Of a DNA stretch of 64,000 nucleotides, positions 16,985-25,968 are shown piece by piece; the first letter of the stretch is position 1; each line of letters opens with the position of its first letter. Under the pieces are notes generated by a model. It worked only from the letters and a program-made list of their open reading frames with translations, had not been told where the DNA came from and made no database searches. A program made the translations under genes and the position numbers. This DNA comes from Crystallibacter sulfonylureivorans_A (GTDB lineage: Bacteria > Actinomycetota > Actinomycetes > Actinomycetales > Micrococcaceae): the NCBI RefSeq assembly GCF_047607445.1, contig NZ_JBLKRT010000021.1:9530-73529 (forward strand). The letters run 5' to 3'.

Positions 16985-17815
16985 CTAGTGCCCGAATTCG
17001 TCTGAGTCGAGTCTGGCCGGGGCGCCGGTGTCGAGTGCGGTAATGGAGTCCATTTCGATTTCACTGAGCTCGAAATCAAAAATGTTCAGGTTCTCTTGCT
17101 GGCGAGTCTGGTTGGCTGACTTCGGTACCGGGACGAGTCCCTGTTGGATATGCCAGCGGAGCACGACTTGGCTAGGAGTCTTTTGGTGCTTCTTAGCAGC
17201 GTCCATGACACTCGGCGAGGACAAGAATGATCCGCCGCGGCCAAGCGGGCTGTAAGAGGCGGTGACGATTCCGTGCTGCTTATGGAATTCCTGCTCGACA
17301 GACCACACATGTTCAGGGTCCAGTTGGATTTGATTGACAGCGGGGGTCAGGCCAGCTTCCAGCAAGCGCCGCAGATGGGCCGGCTTGAAGTTCGACGTGC
17401 CGAAAGCGCGGATTTTACCGGCGTCCAGCAGTTCCTTCAGTCCCTGGGCAGCCTCCATGTATCTGTTTTGATGGGGATTGGGCCAGTGCACAAGGAACAG
17501 ATCGATGTAGTCAACGCCCAAGCGGGATGCCGCGGCGTCGAAAGCGTGCTTGACTTCTTCGACACCGTGCCATTTCTTGTTGAATTTGCTAGTGATGAAG
17601 ATGTCTTCGCGTTCCAAGCCGCTGCGGCGAATGCCCTCGCCCACGCCGGCCTCGTTCTCATAGTTTTCTGCCGTATCAATGTGCCGGTACCCCAAGGCCA
17701 AGGCATTTTCGACGGCAACTGCCGACTCTGTGTTGTCCATGGGCCAAGTTCCAAGACCGATCATGGGTAGCTGGACTCCACCACGCAGTTCCAAGGTGGG
17801 GGCAATACCGGGCAT
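16985..17815 (-). CDS. Aldo/keto reductase
   Basis: A 276-residue NADPH-dependent aldo/keto reductase of the 2,5-diketo-D-gluconate reductase-like group. The catalytic tetrad is complete: Asp47, Tyr52 (DTAENY), Lys77 (TSKFNK) and His110 (LVHWPNP). The C-terminal cofactor loop VPVPKSANQTRQQEN is present. It lies 37 bases after aroQ and 33 bases before the Dabb gene, so it is co-transcribed. It may reduce or oxidise a keto form of a cyclohexane carboxylate or clear a related aldehyde; the substrate is not readable. Confidence 0.88.
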   Translation of the reverse strand: MPGIAPTLELRGGVQLPMIGLGTWPMDNTESAVAVENALALGYRHIDTAENYENEAGVGEGIRRSGLEREDIFITSKFNKKWHGVEEVKHAFDAAASRLGVDYIDLFLVHWPNPHQNRYMEAAQGLKELLDAGKIRAFGTSNFKPAHLRRLLEAGLTPAVNQIQLDPEHVWSVEQEFHKQHGIVTASYSPLGRGGSFLSSPSVMDAAKKHQKTPSQVVLRWHIQQGLVPVPKSANQTRQQENLNIFDFELSEIEMDSITALDTGAPARLDSDEFGH

Positions 17816-17852
17816 GTTTCTCCTTAGCAGTGATTAGGCCAAAACTAAAAGA

Positions 17853-18314
17853 TCAGGATGTGGCCGAGAGCTTGGACATGTGTGTGATGGCCAGCTGATA
17901 GCCGTGAGGGCCGGCGCCGGCGATGATGGCTGTTGCGGCTTTCGACACGTAAGAGAGGTGCCGAAACGCCTCACGTCGGTGGATGTTGGTGATGTGCACT
18001 TCGATGACAGGCAGGTCGGAGGCAAGCAGCGCATCCAGGATGGCTATCGAGGTCGATGTGAATCCAGCAGGGTTCAGAATAATTCCGTCTGCGGATTCGC
18101 GGGCCTCCTGAATCCAGTCGATGATTTGGCCCTCGTGGTTGCTTTGGCGGAAGTCGATGGCAACGTCGAGACTTTGAGCGGTCTCACGGCAGAGCTCTTC
18201 GATGTCAGCGAGGGTTGTCGTCCCGTAGGTCTGCGGTTCCCGAACGCCGAGCAGGTTCAGATTCGGGCCGTTCAAAATCATGATCTTGGGCCGTGCGGCA
18301 GGAGTTGCAATCAT
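17853..18314 (-). CDS. aroQ: Type II 3-dehydroquinate dehydratase
   Basis: A 153-residue enzyme interconverting 3-dehydroquinate and 3-dehydroshikimate. The family motifs are intact: ILNGPNLNLLGVREP with Arg25, Tyr30 in the flexible lid, SNHEG (58-62), NPAGFTSTS with Asn81, and EVHITN with His107. Its location in an IclR-linked catabolic operon and next to quinate enzymes indicates a degradative role, supplementing the chromosomal biosynthetic enzyme. GGAAGG lies 12 bases before ATG 18314. It is the first gene of the leftward operon. Confidence 0.92.
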   Translation of the reverse strand: MIATPAARPKIMILNGPNLNLLGVREPQTYGTTTLADIEELCRETAQSLDVAIDFRQSNHEGQIIDWIQEARESADGIILNPAGFTSTSIAILDALLASDLPVIEVHITNIHRREAFRHLSYVSKAATAIIAGAGPHGYQLAITHMSKLSATS

Positions 18315-18394
18315 ATGGATCGGTAACCTTCCCGGTTTCGGAGGAATCTCGGTGGCAATAACTAGGAACTGTCACCAGCAAACTAGCACATTTT

Positions 18395-18454
18395 TGGAAC
18401 GCCGTTCTAAGAATGTGCGAACTAGGGGTACGGCGCCAATGGAACGCCGTTCCA
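18395..18454. promoter_or_regulatory. Two IclR-type operators in the divergent promoter region
   Basis: TGGAACGCCGTTCTA (18395-18409, one arm mismatch) and TGGAACGCCGTTCCA (18440-18454, perfect arms) lie 45 bp apart between the leftward aroQ operon and the rightward iclR gene. The 15-bp form with TGGAA and TTCCA arms matches the known E. coli IclR box layout. A third copy with the same arms occurs at 25,918. Control by the adjacent IclR protein is inferred. Confidence 0.8.
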
Positions 18455-18583
18455 ACAGTGATAGCATCGTAATAAAATTTGTCCAGTGCCCAGCGTGAGC
18501 TTGAACCGGACACTCACCGGACCGCAGCGGCGGAAAAGCTTGTATCGGTATGTCACCGCACCGGCACGAAAGGAGAACAAGCT

Positions 18584-19390
18584 ATGTCCATGGCGTTGTC
18601 TCGAGGTTTGCAAACCTTGGAAATCATGGCCGGCCAAGTGGAGGGGTTGCCACTCAATGAGATCGTGGTGCAACTCGGCTTGCCCAAGAGTGCAGCCCAC
18701 CGAACGCTGACGGAGCTGGTTGATCTGGGCTACCTCCGCCAAGACCACCCGCAAGGCAACTACGTGCTCAGCATGAAGGTGGTGTCAATAGCACAGCGGC
18801 ATCTGGCACAGATTCCTCTTGTCGATCTCGCCAAGCCGTTCTTGGACCGCCTCGCTGCCAGTTCAGGCGAGCTTTCCCGCCTGAGTATCGTCGATGGGGC
18901 CTCTTTGGTGTGGGTAGCGAAGACTCAGGGCGCGAAATCTGCACTCCGCTATGACCCGGACGCGGGCCAGGAGGTAAAGCTTTCGTGCAGTGCGAGCGGG
19001 TTGGCTTGGCTCTCAACCCTCAGTGACGAAGAGGCAATAGCCCTGGTGGAGTTGCAAGGGTACGCGGACTCAGACTCATATGGACCAGCGGCTCCCAGAA
19101 ATGCAGAAGAATACCTGCGGGAGCTAAACGTGGCGCGGGAGCGCGGCTATGGCTACGTCAGCGACAGTTTCGAGCCGGGCGTATCAGCCGTCGCCGTGCC
19201 AATTGTTCCCGTGGGCGCAGGCAAAGCCGCCGGCGTACTCAATCTTTGCGGGCCCAGTGTAAGGCTCACTGCAGAGCGCAGTGAGGAGTTCGTGCCCGAA
19301 CTTAAGCAGGCAGCAGCCGAGCTGGCGCTGCTCTTCAACGATCAAACAAGTGCCCAGGGGGCTGTTTTCGAAGCGACGGGGAAATCGTGA
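18584..19390 (+). CDS. IclR-family transcriptional regulator
   Basis: A 268-residue regulator with an N-terminal winged helix (about 1-65; LPLNEIVVQLGLPKSAAHRTL is the helix-turn-helix) and the C-terminal IclR effector domain (about 80-255, with the conserved GYGYVSDSFEPGVSAVAVPI region). IclR proteins control aromatic and hydroaromatic catabolism in many bacteria. AAAGGAG lies 8 bases before ATG 18584. It is divergent from the aroQ operon and overlaps the next gene by 4 bases (GTGA). Palindromes at 18395, 18440 and 25918 are its likely targets, giving autoregulation plus control of the whole catabolic set. Confidence 0.88.
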   Translation: MSMALSRGLQTLEIMAGQVEGLPLNEIVVQLGLPKSAAHRTLTELVDLGYLRQDHPQGNYVLSMKVVSIAQRHLAQIPLVDLAKPFLDRLAASSGELSRLSIVDGASLVWVAKTQGAKSALRYDPDAGQEVKLSCSASGLAWLSTLSDEEAIALVELQGYADSDSYGPAAPRNAEEYLRELNVARERGYGYVSDSFEPGVSAVAVPIVPVGAGKAAGVLNLCGPSVRLTAERSEEFVPELKQAAAELALLFNDQTSAQGAVFEATGKS

Positions 19391-20832
19391 GGCATACAGA
19401 GCGCGAACTTGAACTGGCGGGAGCCGACCAGCTTGATGTTGATGCTGTAGTCGTCGGGACAGGTCTGGCCGGACTCACGGCCGCTACGACGTTGATCCAA
19501 GCCGGACTCAGCGTAGCCGTTTTGGAAAAAGAACAGGCACCGTCCGGGAGCACGCCGATGAGCGGGGGATGGTTCGCCTTCTCAGGAACAGACGAACAGG
19601 CACGCGACAGCGTGCAGGATTCAGCGGAATTGTTCGTCAAGGATATGTTGAAGGGGTCTGGCGGGAAGGCAGATGAAGCACTCCTGGAAGCATATGTGAG
19701 CCATCAGATGGCAGCGTACCGATGGCTCAAAGGGCTTGTGCCGAATATCGGTGTGCTGAAAATCAGTTCCGGTCAATCCGTTCCCCGCAGCCATCAAACA
19801 GACATTCATGCCCTAACGGCTCGCCTGCGCGAACAAATTCAAATTGCCCCGCAGGCCACCATGCTCTTTAATCACCGGGCCGACCAGCTGATCATTGAAT
19901 CGGGCGGTCGGGTGGCGGGAGTGAAGGCATCCTCACCAGCAGGAGAGATGGCAGTCACATCTCGTGGTGGCGTGGTATTGACAACCGGAGGTTTCAGCAG
20001 GGCTACCGACTTACTTGAGATCTTCGCCCCGAAGCAACTGGCCGGGATCCCGTACGGAGGCGCCGGCAATACCGGCGATGGGCTGAAGATGGCCTGGCGG
20101 GTCGGAGCAGGCTTTCGTGACATGGGTTATGTCTCGGGAACCTACGGCTCGCACCCCGAGACGAGGATTGAAGAACATGAACTCTTGACCGCCTTCTACA
20201 TGGGCGCGATCGTCGTGAACATCCATGGAGAACGATTCATGGACGAGTCCGATTCCTATAAAGTCTTGGGAGATCAGTGCTTGGATCAGCCCAACGGCCT
20301 TGGGTTCCAGATATTCGACTCGGTGGTCCGGGCCAAGTCCCAGCCGGGCGTCCCCCTGTCTGACATCGGCCATCTGCAGGAGAAAGGCCGGCTGTTCGTT
20401 TCAGACACTTTGAGGGGTTTGGCCGAGCAATCTGGTTTGGATGCGACAACGCTGGAAGCGACAGTAGCCCGCTACAACCGTGTCGCCGCCGGTGAAACCG
20501 AGGACGAATTTGGCCGAAGCGGATTGTGCAATGGCGTGGGGACCTTGATACCGATAGCCGAGCCGCCTTTTTACGCCTACCCCGCCAAGACCCTCATGAC
20601 CTCTACCTATGCAGGGCTGACAGTCACCCCGGAAGCCGAAGTGACGAGCATCGATGGTGGCATCATCCCCGGTCTGTATGCAGCAGGGGAGGTAGTCGGC
20701 GGCTTCCATGGCAGCGCCTACATGACCGGAACCGCGCTGGGCAAAGCCCTTATTTTCGGCCGAGTAGCAGCGCAAACCCTGAGGCGAAGCATGCAAGCTG
20801 CAGGCGCAAGAGAGATGCAGGCGAATTATTAG
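19387..20832 (+). CDS. FAD-dependent dehydrogenase, fumarate reductase/KstD-like
   Basis: A 481-residue flavoprotein of the FAD_binding_2 family (fumarate reductase flavoprotein, 3-ketosteroid dehydrogenase, urocanate reductase relatives). The dinucleotide motif GTGLAG is at 24-29, GGW near 60-63 follows, and the C-terminal FAD-binding GLYAAGEVVGGFHGSAYMTG is typical. No haem or FMN-anchoring domain and no signal peptide are present. It starts with GTG overlapping the iclR stop codon, implying coupled translation. It could introduce or remove a ring double bond in a cyclohexane carboxylate, a step none of the other genes provides; this is inference. Confidence 0.8.
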   Translation: MRHTERELELAGADQLDVDAVVVGTGLAGLTAATTLIQAGLSVAVLEKEQAPSGSTPMSGGWFAFSGTDEQARDSVQDSAELFVKDMLKGSGGKADEALLEAYVSHQMAAYRWLKGLVPNIGVLKISSGQSVPRSHQTDIHALTARLREQIQIAPQATMLFNHRADQLIIESGGRVAGVKASSPAGEMAVTSRGGVVLTTGGFSRATDLLEIFAPKQLAGIPYGGAGNTGDGLKMAWRVGAGFRDMGYVSGTYGSHPETRIEEHELLTAFYMGAIVVNIHGERFMDESDSYKVLGDQCLDQPNGLGFQIFDSVVRAKSQPGVPLSDIGHLQEKGRLFVSDTLRGLAEQSGLDATTLEATVARYNRVAAGETEDEFGRSGLCNGVGTLIPIAEPPFYAYPAKTLMTSTYAGLTVTPEAEVTSIDGGIIPGLYAAGEVVGGFHGSAYMTGTALGKALIFGRVAAQTLRRSMQAAGAREMQANY

Positions 20833-21101
20833 GCAATGCCTGGAACGTGAAGGCTTGACGTTTGTCTCCAAACATCGCTTCGCTTATTAATCAGTGGTAC
20901 GGCGCTTGCCTTGGGGCAACAAACATGGGAGCCGCCGGGGCGGCCCATTCAGGTGCTCGTCCAGCCTTACCCGTCAGATACCGACGACGGACGATGGCGA
21001 AGTCAATAATAATGCTGCAACCATTTTTGGAATGGGGCAGAAACATGGCGTAGCTCAAGGATCCGCTGGAGCGGATCGGCATTGGGCGGGAGGGAAAGGA
21101 T

Positions 21102-22958
21102 TTAGCCGTTCTTGCTCAGACGATACTGGGCGGAGAGGCGAACCGGGGCATTCGGTGCACCGTAGCCGTCATATCCTTGGCGGCGTTCGACGACCTCGAA
21201 GAAGACGCTGCCGACGGTTGCCGTGTAGAAATGGACGAACTCGCCCGCCTCGTCGCGGTCGTAGAGCAGGTTCAGTTCCTGCAGTGCGGCCAAGTACTCA
21301 GGTTCCAAGCGGAAGCGCGCCTGCAGGTCGGCATAGTAGTTCGCCGGAATCTCAAGGAACTCCAGGCCGGCGGCCACCGCGTTGCGGGCCAGTGTCATCA
21401 CGTCTGAGCAGGCGAAGGCAATGTGCTGCGGGTAGGCGGACGCCGCCGATGGGCCCGGCCGCTCCATCACCAGTGGTGCGATGTTCAGCGCCAGGCGGAC
21501 TTGGCCGTCGTTGGTGCGCATGACCTGGCTGCGCACCAGGCCGACGGGGCTGGGCACCTCGGTGGAGGGCCGCGGAGCGAGCGAGAGGGTGCTCTCGTAA
21601 AACAGCACGCTCTCGTCGAAGTGCTGCCATGGCTGCGCCAGGTTGACGTGGTCGATGCCGGTAATCAGCTCCTGGCCCGGCCCCGCGGCGGCGTCGCTGA
21701 CGAATTCCTCCGTCCAGGCGGAGGTGCCGTCCTCGGTGGCTTCACACAGAAAAATCTCGGTGGTGTCCGGCGCCCTAACGGCCTGCAGGACTGCTTCGTT
21801 GGCTTGGCTCTGCCGCGGAACGGCCTCAGCCTTAAGCTGGAGTGCCCGCGAAGCTGCTACCAGCGGATCTTCGACGTCGAAGGCCAGCGCGGCAATGGTC
21901 GGTTCCAGTCCGCGGGCCTGTTGTTCGTTGACGATGATCCGGGCCCGGCCCTGGGTCCAAAGCTGCACCGGCTTGGTGCGGTGCCGGCCGCGGAAGGCGA
22001 AACCGAGTTGCCGCAGCAGCTGCTGGACCTGTTCGGTGTCCTCCGCCTTTACTTCGGCGAAATTGAAGCCAGTCGGTTCGGCGACCTGGGGCAGCGTCGC
22101 GAGCTCCATCGCAAACCTGGCGTCCGGTCCGTCGGTCTCCTGCAGATGGACGGAGGTCTGTTCTTCAAGCCAAATCAATGACCGCATGGCGTCCACGGCG
22201 GTGCGTTCCTCGTCGGCCTGCCGGAACACGTCGTTGAAGATCTCCAGCGAGACCGGCCCGTTGTAGCCGCTGCGGACCAGGTGGCCCATGAACTTGTCGA
22301 GTTCCCACGCGCCCTCGCCCGGGAAGACCCGGTAGTGCCGGCTCCAGGACAGGATGTCCATGCTCAGCTCCGGGGCATCGACCAACTGGACGAAGAAGAT
22401 CTTCTCGGCCGGAATTTTCTCGATCGCGGCCGGGTCCCAGCCGCGGGACAGGATGTGGAAGCTGTCCAGGCAGGTGCCGATGTTCGGGTGAGCGGCCAAA
22501 TCGACAATGCGCATGGCATGTTCGAAGTCGTTGACGAATCTTCCCCACGCCAGGGCTTCGTAGGCGATCCGGATCCCGTAGCCCGCGGCCAGGTCGCCGA
22601 GCTGGCGGAGCTGGGCGGCGGCCAGATCGTCGTCGTCATGAATGGCCGTCGCCACGTTGCTGCACAACAGCATCAGGTCCATGCCCAGCTCGTTCATCAG
22701 GCGGAACTTTGCCTCGGCACGGTACAGGTTGTCGGCCAGCAGCTCCTCGGTGACGCCTTCGAAGTCCCGGAACGGCTGGTAGAGATCCAGGGAGAGTCCC
22801 AGCTCCGCCGCCAGAGAACGGATTTCGCCCGGGCTGCAGGGGCAGACCAACAGGTCCTGTTCGAAGATCTCGATGCCGTCGAAGCCCGCATTCGCGCAGG
22901 CGTGCATCTTTTCTTCCAGCGTTCCGCTGAGGCAGACGGTGGCGATGGAGGTACGCAA
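21102..22958 (-). CDS. quiC: 3-dehydroshikimate dehydratase fused to HPPD-like domain (QuiC type), copy A
   Basis: A 618-residue two-domain protein. Residues 1-275 form a sugar-phosphate-isomerase-like TIM barrel with four candidate metal ligands, Glu134, Asp165, Gln191 and Glu239, as in bacterial 3-dehydroshikimate dehydratases that make protocatechuate. Residues about 290-618 form a 4-hydroxyphenylpyruvate dioxygenase-like VOC domain that keeps all three metal-binding positions (IDHVN, YPQHIAF, VFFEVVERR). Such fusions are known as QuiC1 in quinate degraders. The start appears to be TTG 22958, 8 bases after GAAAGG; the ATG present two codons upstream in copy B is TTC here. Copy B at 51,008 is about 97% identical. 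Confidence 0.88.
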   Translation of the reverse strand: MRTSIATVCLSGTLEEKMHACANAGFDGIEIFEQDLLVCPCSPGEIRSLAAELGLSLDLYQPFRDFEGVTEELLADNLYRAEAKFRLMNELGMDLMLLCSNVATAIHDDDDLAAAQLRQLGDLAAGYGIRIAYEALAWGRFVNDFEHAMRIVDLAAHPNIGTCLDSFHILSRGWDPAAIEKIPAEKIFFVQLVDAPELSMDILSWSRHYRVFPGEGAWELDKFMGHLVRSGYNGPVSLEIFNDVFRQADEERTAVDAMRSLIWLEEQTSVHLQETDGPDARFAMELATLPQVAEPTGFNFAEVKAEDTEQVQQLLRQLGFAFRGRHRTKPVQLWTQGRARIIVNEQQARGLEPTIAALAFDVEDPLVAASRALQLKAEAVPRQSQANEAVLQAVRAPDTTEIFLCEATEDGTSAWTEEFVSDAAAGPGQELITGIDHVNLAQPWQHFDESVLFYESTLSLAPRPSTEVPSPVGLVRSQVMRTNDGQVRLALNIAPLVMERPGPSAASAYPQHIAFACSDVMTLARNAVAAGLEFLEIPANYYADLQARFRLEPEYLAALQELNLLYDRDEAGEFVHFYTATVGSVFFEVVERRQGYDGYGAPNAPVRLSAQYRLSKNG

Positions 22959-22990
22959 AGGGAAGACCTTTCCTGCAGCTGGGGCAGCCG

Positions 22991-23863
22991 TTACCGGCCT
23001 TGGGCAAGGAGTTCGAGGAAGTGTGCGCGCATCCGCGCCGGATCCGGTTCCAGTCCTGTGATGTAGCGGAAGGCGTCGACCGCTTGGCCCACGGCCATGT
23101 GGCCGCCGTCAAGCACGCGGCAGCCCCTGGCCTTCGCGGCCGCGATCAGCTCGGTTTCGACCGGACGGTAGATCACGTCCGAGACCCAGTGCCGGGGCTG
23201 GAGCAGGGCCGGATCCAACGGAAGACCCGGATGGCTGTGCATGCCGACCGGAGTGGCGTTGAGGACACCGTCGGCGGCCGCGAGCACATCCGGCAGCTGG
23301 TCCATGGGCGCGACCGCCACTTCCTGTTCCGGGAAGAGCGCGGCCAGGGCATCCCGTCGTTCTGCGGCCCGCTGGGGGTCAAGATCCAGCAGCGTCAGCC
23401 GCCGGAGCCCCTTCTTCAGCAGCGCGTAGGCGACGGCGGACCCCGCACCGCCGGTGCCCAGCTGGACGACCGCGCCGAGCCCGGCATCGGGCAGACCCTG
23501 TTCCAGTCCCCTGCTGAAGCCGGAGAAGTCGGTGTTGTGGCCAATGAACTTTCCGTCCCGGATCACCACGGTGTTGACGGCACCCAAGCGTTGGGCGTCG
23601 TCGGAAACGTCATCCAGGTGCTCCAGCACCAGCTGCTTGCACGGGTGGGTGATGTTGAACGCGTTGTACCCCAGATCGCGGCCCTGGTGCAGCAGTTGGC
23701 CTACCTGGCCGCCCGGACGGTTGATGACGGAGAGGTCGATCGGCCGGTAAAGATAGCGGATCCCGTGGTGGTCCGCCTCGCGTTCGTGCATCGGGGGAGT
23801 GAGGGAGGCTGTAATGCCTTCACCGATCAAGCCGACCAGATAGGACTCCGCAACCGTGCTCAT
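22991..23863 (-). CDS. Quinate/shikimate dehydrogenase
   Basis: A 290-residue AroE-family enzyme. The substrate-binding N-terminal part has SLTPPMHE in place of the biosynthetic SxS motif and NITHPCKQ, a form seen in catabolic quinate/shikimate dehydrogenases of Corynebacterium type. The Rossmann part starts GTGGAGSA near residue 137, and the acidic LLDLD after strand 2 points to NAD rather than NADP. It would oxidise quinate to dehydroquinate and shikimate to dehydroshikimate. ATG 23863 follows GAAGGG; the gene is 32 bases upstream of quiC copy A and co-transcribed with it. Confidence 0.88.
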   Translation of the reverse strand: MSTVAESYLVGLIGEGITASLTPPMHEREADHHGIRYLYRPIDLSVINRPGGQVGQLLHQGRDLGYNAFNITHPCKQLVLEHLDDVSDDAQRLGAVNTVVIRDGKFIGHNTDFSGFSRGLEQGLPDAGLGAVVQLGTGGAGSAVAYALLKKGLRRLTLLDLDPQRAAERRDALAALFPEQEVAVAPMDQLPDVLAAADGVLNATPVGMHSHPGLPLDPALLQPRHWVSDVIYRPVETELIAAAKARGCRVLDGGHMAVGQAVDAFRYITGLEPDPARMRAHFLELLAQGR

Positions 23864-23887
23864 GATGAAACCCTTCGTTCGATTACT

Positions 23888-23918
23888 GCTCCGCTGTACG
23901 TACATCGCACAGCGGAGC
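23888..23918 (-). other. Intergenic hairpin in the Gfo-SDR-dehydrogenase operon
   Basis: Arms GCTCCGCTGT (23888-23897) and ACAGCGGAGC (23909-23918) pair perfectly around an 11-base loop in the leader of the dehydrogenase gene. It could stabilise mRNA or partly terminate transcription between the SDR gene and the dehydrogenase/quiC pair. Confidence 0.55.
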
Positions 23919-23970
23919 TAAGGCTTTGATCAGGATCTTGTGTGAGAAGTGCCTGAGCATGTGAATGAAA

Positions 23971-24729
23971 CTAGGAACCGGAATACCGACCACCGGTGAG
24001 ATCCAAGACTTGTCCGGTGGTGTAGCTGCATTCTGCCGAGAGCAGCCAGGTGGCCAAAGCTGCGAATTCGGGCGGATGGCCGATTCGCCCGGCCGGCACA
24101 CGGGAGAGCAGTTGTGCGTTACGCTCGCTGCTCAGGTGCTGCAACAGGGGAGTGTCGAACATGGAGGGAGCCACTGCGTTTACGGTTATCCCGTCTGCAG
24201 CAGTTTCCTTCGCCACGGCTTTTACCAGCGCGATGACGCCGGCTTTCGAGGTGGAGTAGGCGGTCATTGAGGCATTGCCTTCCCTACCTGCAATCGATGA
24301 GAGTACCGCGATCCTTCCATACCCTTGGCGCTTCATCACGGGCACCACGGATTGGAGGCCCAGAAAACATGAATCCAAGTTGACCCGGAGGGTTCGCACC
24401 CAACCGTCGTAAGGGACGTCTTCGACGGGCGCCTCCGGTCCTTGCGCGCCGTGGCACATGAGAAGCCCGTCGATACGGCCGTAGCGTTCCAACACGTGGT
24501 CAACCACGAGGCGCCACTGTTCGGGATCGGTTACGTCCAAAAGCAGGTCTGCTCCATGGGAGTCCATGACGGACTCGTTGGCGGGGGCGCCGATGGCAAG
24601 GTCGGTGGCCACAAGGATGGCGCCCTCCGCCCGCAGCCGTTCAGCGGCGGCACGCCCCAGCCCTCCGGCTGCGCCCGAGACAAGGACGACCTGTTCCTCA
24701 AAGCGTCCAGGCCATGTTTTAGCAGTCAT
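23971..24729 (-). CDS. SDR-family oxidoreductase
   Basis: A 252-residue classical short-chain dehydrogenase with GAAGGLG near residue 18, an Asp after strand 2 (VATDLA) favouring NAD, CHGA in place of NAG, a Ser in LSSIAG and the YSTSK Tyr-Lys pair. ATG 24729 lies inside the end of the upstream Gfo/Idh/MocA gene (11-base overlap), with AAAGGTG before it, so the two are translationally coupled. It probably oxidises a hydroxyl of the hydroaromatic substrate or of an inositol-like relative. Confidence 0.85.
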   Translation of the reverse strand: MTAKTWPGRFEEQVVLVSGAAGGLGRAAAERLRAEGAILVATDLAIGAPANESVMDSHGADLLLDVTDPEQWRLVVDHVLERYGRIDGLLMCHGAQGPEAPVEDVPYDGWVRTLRVNLDSCFLGLQSVVPVMKRQGYGRIAVLSSIAGREGNASMTAYSTSKAGVIALVKAVAKETAADGITVNAVAPSMFDTPLLQHLSSERNAQLLSRVPAGRIGHPPEFAALATWLLSAECSYTTGQVLDLTGGRYSGS

Positions 24730-25795
24730 CTGTGTATTCACCTTTGTCGTGGAGCTGCGGGACCTGCAGGTATTTCCGTGAAGCCATTGATTCGTCAATG
24801 GCCATTGCTACCGCGAGCGTGTTGAAGGCGTCCCGGGCGGAGATCAGCGGTTCGGCTTGACGGCGGGTGACGGCCGCCAGATGTTCCAGCTGGGCAACGT
24901 AAGGATTGGTCTCCGTGCGCTTCAGTACCGAAGTTTCGAACGGGCTCTTCCAGTTGTTGGCGCCACGGTGACGGTAGACAGTCAGCGAAGGCAAGGCGAT
25001 GGAAGCTTCAGTGCCAGATATGAAATAGACATCACCGGGCGGCGGCGACGGAAAATACGCTCCATAGCCGGACGTTAGGTCCCAGCACCATGGGGAGGCG
25101 GCAGCGTCTGTCGCCATCGCTGTACCTATGGCCCCGCTGGCGAATTCAAGCACGGCGCCGGCCGTATCCGGCACAGGGAACCCGCGTACCTTGGACGAGC
25201 CCAACGCCATGACAGAGTCGATGTCACCGGCCAGATAACGAATCACGTCGAGGTCATGGATGAGATTGATCAATACCGGTCCGCCGCCCTTGCGGGAACG
25301 CCAGGTCACATCGAAGTACTTCTCGTCCTTTCGCCAGGTGCTCAGCAGCCCGACCGAAACGACATGGCCCAAGCCACCATCCTCAATAAACCGCTTCGCG
25401 GCGACAATATCCGGCGCGTAACGACGTTGGTGGCCTACGAGAACCGGAACGTTGTGCTTATCCGAAGCGGCGATAATGCGTTCGGCAGCTTCAAGGGAAT
25501 CTGCAATCGGTTTTTCTACCAAGGGTGTTAGGCCGCGCTCCAGGGCCGCCACAGCGGCGTCGGCGTGCATGATGTTAGGCAGCGCAACGATCACGGCGTC
25601 GACGGGTGCCTCGTCCATCAGATCGATGTAGCTGACGAAATGCGGTACATCCAGTTCCCGTGCTACCTCTTGCCCCGCGGGACTGGGGTCTGCGATAGCG
25701 GTGAGCTCGACGCCCTCTGCACTCATGCAGTAGTTGGCGTGTTCTTTGCCAATCAAGCCGGCGCCCAACAGGCCGATTCTGACGATACCCGTCAT
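24719..25795 (-). CDS. Gfo/Idh/MocA-family oxidoreductase
   Basis: A 358-residue NAD(P)-dependent dehydrogenase. The N-terminal Rossmann fold has GLLGAGLIGKEHA (about 6-18), and the catalytic EKP motif appears as VEKPIAD near residue 94. The C-terminal alpha/beta domain has HDLDVIRYLAGD with the conserved Asp/His pair. Members oxidise sugars and cyclitols such as myo-inositol, and some act on shikimate-like rings. ATG 25795 follows GGAAGGAA. It is the first gene of a leftward operon with an SDR, quinate/shikimate dehydrogenase and quiC, driven from the operator region at 25.9 kb. Confidence 0.87.
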   Translation of the reverse strand: MTGIVRIGLLGAGLIGKEHANYCMSAEGVELTAIADPSPAGQEVARELDVPHFVSYIDLMDEAPVDAVIVALPNIMHADAAVAALERGLTPLVEKPIADSLEAAERIIAASDKHNVPVLVGHQRRYAPDIVAAKRFIEDGGLGHVVSVGLLSTWRKDEKYFDVTWRSRKGGGPVLINLIHDLDVIRYLAGDIDSVMALGSSKVRGFPVPDTAGAVLEFASGAIGTAMATDAAASPWCWDLTSGYGAYFPSPPPGDVYFISGTEASIALPSLTVYRHRGANNWKSPFETSVLKRTETNPYVAQLEHLAAVTRRQAEPLISARDAFNTLAVAMAIDESMASRKYLQVPQLHDKGEYTDDC

Positions 25796-25917
25796 GGTTT
25801 TCGGATTCCTTCCTGCCGAATGTGTTACGTGGTCGGTGAAGCACGCTTCGAAAAGAGAGTGATGCGCGTCTCGGTTTTGTGCGGATACGTGATAGCGTAC
25901 CGACCGACCGAAAAATC

Positions 25918-25932
25918 TGGAACTGTGTTCCA
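25918..25932. promoter_or_regulatory. IclR-type operator between divergent catabolic operons
   Basis: TGGAACTGTGTTCCA has perfect 6-bp arms around TGT and the same arms and spacing as the site at 18,440. It lies in the 173-base divergent gap between the Gfo/Idh/MocA operon and the isomerase-TRAP operon, 37 bases before ATG 25969. Confidence 0.8.
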
Positions 25933-25968
25933 AAATGAACAATATCAGTCAGGAAGGAACACCGTCCC

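Noticed and set aside
21177..23066. Long plus-strand frames over the quiC and quinate dehydrogenase genes
   Set aside because: They mirror well-supported minus-strand enzymes, and the same shadows recur over quiC copy B.
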